Source: Oscillospiraceae bacterium NTUH-002-81 (GTDB lineage Bacteria > Bacillota > Clostridia > Lachnospirales > Lachnospiraceae). From it: DNA of 64,000 nucleotides. Location of the stretch: the NCBI GenBank assembly GCA_032620915.1, contig CP136052.1, positions 1,712,501 through 1,776,500 of the forward strand. Reading direction: 5' to 3'. The notes under the pieces are model-generated. The model saw only the letters and a list, made by a program, of their open reading frames with translations, searched no databases and was not told the origin of the DNA. Both the position numbers and the translations under genes were made by a program. Below, piece after piece: positions 61,588 to 64,000 of this stretch; the first letter of the stretch is position 1; every line of letters starts with the position of its first letter.

Positions 61588-63826
61588 ATGCAGGAACAGA
61601 TTATCAAAACAGAATATTCCGAGATCATGCAGAAATCGTACATTGATTATGCCATGAGCGTTATTATTTCCCGGGCGCTGCCGGATGTCCGGGACGGTCT
61701 GAAACCGGTACAGCGCAGGACCCTTTATGATATGTATGAGCTGGGCATCCGCTATGACCGGCCTTATCGAAAAAGCGCCCGTATCGTGGGCGATACCATG
61801 GGTAAATACCATCCCCACGGGGACAGCTCCATCTATGATGCCCTGGTGGTCATGTCCCAGGATTTCAAGAAGGGGCTGCCGCTGGTGGACGGCCACGGCA
61901 ATTTCGGCTCCATTGAGGGAGACGGGGCGGCTGCCATGCGATACACGGAGGCCAGACTGGCCAAAGTGACCCAGGAGGTTTTTTTACAGGATCTGGACAA
62001 AAATACCGTGGAATTTATGCCAAACTTCGACGAGACAGAGCGGGAGCCCACGGTGCTGCCGGTGCGGATCCCCAATCTGCTGGTCAACGGCGCGGACGGC
62101 ATTGCCGTCGGTATGGCTACCAGCATTCCGCCCCACAATCTGGGGGAAACGGTGGACGCGGTCATCGCCTACATGGATAACGAGGCCATCACCACGGAAC
62201 AGCTGATGCAGTATATCCAGGGGCCGGATTTCCCCACCGGCGGTATTGTGGTGAACAAGGATGAGCTGCTTTCCGTCTATGAGAGCGGTGTGGGCAAGAT
62301 CCGTATCCGGGGCCGGGTGCAGGTGGAGGCCGAAAAGGGCGGCCGGCAGAAGCTGGTCATCACCGAGATCCCGTACCCCATGATCGGTGCCAACATCGGC
62401 AAGTTTTTGAATGACATCTGTGCGCTGGTGGAGACGAAGAAAACGTCGGATATCGTGGATATCTCCAACCAGTCGTCCAAAGAGGGCATCCGCATTGTGC
62501 TGGAGCTGAAAAAGGGCGCAGATGTGGAAAATCTCAAGAACCTTCTATATAAAAAGACCCGGCTGGAGGATACCTTCGGCGTGAACATGCTGGCGGTGGC
62601 AGACGGGCGGCCGGAGACCCTGGGCTTAAAAGATGTGATCCGTCACCATGTGGAATTCCAGTTCGAGCTGGCAGGCCGGAAATATGAGACGCTGCTGGGC
62701 AAGGAGCGGGAAAAGCGGGAGGTGCAGGAAGGCCTCATCAAGGCGGTGGATGTCATTGATGTGATCATCGAGATCCTCCGGGGCAGCAAAAACCTCAAGC
62801 AGGCAAAGCAGTGCCTCATCGAGGGTGAGACCGAGGGCATCAAATTCCGTACCCGCAGCGCGGAAAAGCTGGCGAAGAGCCTGCATTTTACTGAGCGGCA
62901 GGCAACAGCCATTCTGGAAATGCGCCTGTACAAGCTCATTGGCCTGGAGATCGACGCCCTGCAGAAGGAGCATGCGGCAACCATGAAAAACATTGCCACC
63001 TACGAGGATATTTTGAACAATTACAGTTCCATGGCAGCAGTCATCAAAAAAGACCTGCTGCAGATCAAGAAAAGAATATGCACAGCCCCGCCGGACTTCC
63101 ATTGAAAATGCCCAGGCGGCTGTTTATGAGGAAAAGAAACCGGAGGAGGCCGAGGTGGTCATCCTTATGGATCGGTTCGGATACATCCGCAGCGTGGATC
63201 CGTCCACCTACGAGCGCAACCAGGAGGCTGCCCAGGCGGAGAACCGCACCATCCTCCGCTGCATGAACACCGACCGGCTGGCAGTATTTACAGACATTGG
63301 CCGGATGCACACGGTGAAAGTCAGCGACCTGCCTTTGGGCAAGTTCCGGGACAAGGGCATCCCCATCGATAACCTGAGCAATTACGACAGCACCCAGGAG
63401 CAGATCCTTTGCGTGGCACCGGTGCAGGAGATGAAATTGAAGAAGCTTTTGTTTGTCACTGCCATGGGCATGTGCAAGCTGGTGGACGGCGAAGAATTTG
63501 ACGTGGCCAAGCGGACGGTGGCGGCCACGAAATTATTGCCGGAGGACAAGCTGGTGAGCGTGGAATGTCTGGAGGATCAGGGCCAGATCGTGCTCCAGTC
63601 CGCCCAGGGCGTGTTCCTGAAATTTGCGCTGGAAGAGATCCCGGAGAAAAAGAAGGCAGCGGCCGGTGTCCGGGGCATCCGCCTGGCGGAAAATGACCGG
63701 ATCGAGCAGGTGTATCTGCTGGTTCCGGGCATGGATGTGGCCATCAGCTGGAAGGACAAGGAGCTGCTGCTGAACAAGCTGCGGCTGGGCAAGCGGGACA
63801 CCAAGGGTGTGAAAGTGAGAGGGTAA
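61588..63826 (+). pseudogene. Type IIA topoisomerase A subunit (ParC/GyrA-like), one frame break
   Basis: Frames 61588-63105 and 63155-63826 join into about 745 residues if one A is removed from the A4 run at 63070-63073, restoring KKEYAQPRRTSIENAQAAVY. The nucleophile is Tyr119 in [11 protein letters not shown] winged helix, tower and coil follow, then C-terminal beta-pinwheel blades (VVILMDRFGYIRSVDP, TDIGRMHTVKVSDLPLG). No QRRGGKG box is present, as in ParC. A broken essential subunit is improbable, so the break is best read as an assembly indel. Confidence 0.88.
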
Positions 63827-63835
63827 TAAAAAGGC

Positions 63836-63864
63836 TTGCATTTCCTTTCGGGAAGTGTTAGAAT
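63836..63864 (+). promoter_or_regulatory. Promoter before the rimP-type gene
   Basis: TTGCAT (63836-63841), 17-bp spacer and TAGAAT (63859-63864). Confidence 0.65.
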
Positions 63865-63888
63865 GAAAAATATGATAAAGGTAACTAG

Positions 63889-63916
63889 ATGAGAGTGGGC
63901 GAAAGTCCACTCTCAT
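63889..63916 (+). other. Leader hairpin of the rimP-type operon
   Basis: ATGAGAGTGG pairs perfectly with CCACTCTCAT around GCGAAAGT, about 50 bp before the ATG. No T run follows, so it is part of the leader RNA. Similar hairpins precede rimP-nusA operons in related bacteria. Confidence 0.5.
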
Positions 63917-63965
63917 TCCGTGTAGAGAAAAAAACAGAGAAAGAGAGCATGAAGGAGGTGTGCAT

Positions 63966-64000
63966 ATGACGAAAAGAGAAATGATCGAGCAGAAAGCGGA
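63966..64000 (+). CDS. 5' end of a gene, probably rimP (partial)
   Basis: ATG 63966 follows AAGGAGGTGTGCAT. The 11 visible residues (MTKREMIEQKA) and the leader hairpin resemble Clostridia ribosome maturation factor RimP, but this is too short to be sure. Confidence 0.45.
   Translation, partial: MTKREMIEQKA

Overview
The window is from a Gram-positive, low-to-mid-GC Firmicute, most likely a Lachnospiraceae-type gut Clostridium. The basis is purine-rich GGAGG ribosome sites, TTGACA/TATAAT promoters, a sortase-type surface protein, a GltX, PcrA, Trk and type IIA topoisomerase neighbourhood, and Clostridia-type small families (C_GCAxxG_C_C, DUF1292, cytidylate-kinase-like). I cannot name a species from sequence alone.

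Layout. (1) 1-6.6 kb is host accessory DNA: the end of an unknown gene, an AbiE-like regulator/nucleotidyltransferase pair with its own operator-rich promoter, an MmcQ/YjbR remnant, and a large cell-wall-anchored surface protein. (2) 6.98-46.57 kb is a complete siphovirus-type prophage of about 39.6 kb. It has split a host peptidoglycan-binding-domain gene: the C-terminal part lies at 6594-6980 and the N-terminal part at 46569-47448, both on the minus strand. The order is large serine integrase, DUF4160 pair, lipoprotein, ImmA/IrrE and CI-like repressor (all minus); then cro-like gene, small early genes, YqaJ/DUF1351/RecT/SSB recombination set, RusA, replication protein, late regulator, C5 methylase and ASCH protein; then a late promoter preceded by four phased repeats, terminase, portal, MuF-type head protein with partner genes, scaffold, capsid, connectors, tail tube, tape measure, Dit, Tal and baseplate; then an invertible tail-fibre locus with its own tyrosine recombinase, and holin-like proteins plus a GH25 lysin. 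(3) 46.6-64 kb is host core: gltX, a UvrD/PcrA helicase, DUF1292, an aminotransferase, a TrkH/TrkA potassium system, VOC and GNAT proteins, a cytidylate-kinase-like protein, two tandem tRNA-Glu genes, a GerMN-type lipoprotein, a ParE/ParC-like topoisomerase pair, and the start of a probable rimP operon.

Most notable points. The tail-fibre locus (41.46-44.04 kb) holds one constant N-terminus and four alternative C-terminal cassettes, arranged as two tail-to-tail pairs flanked by four recombination-site-like repeats around a tyrosine recombinase; three cassettes are silent. A single type I-C CRISPR-like repeat stands alone in the prophage lysogeny region. The integration junctions can be rejoined on paper to give an in-frame host gene and an attP with perfect 12-bp arms centred on a CA dinucleotide.

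Caution on sequence quality. At least ten genes, both host and phage, contain frame breaks that mostly fall in short homopolymers, including a housekeeping helicase and a topoisomerase subunit. This looks more like systematic indel error in the assembly than real gene decay, so 'pseudogene' labels here are provisional.
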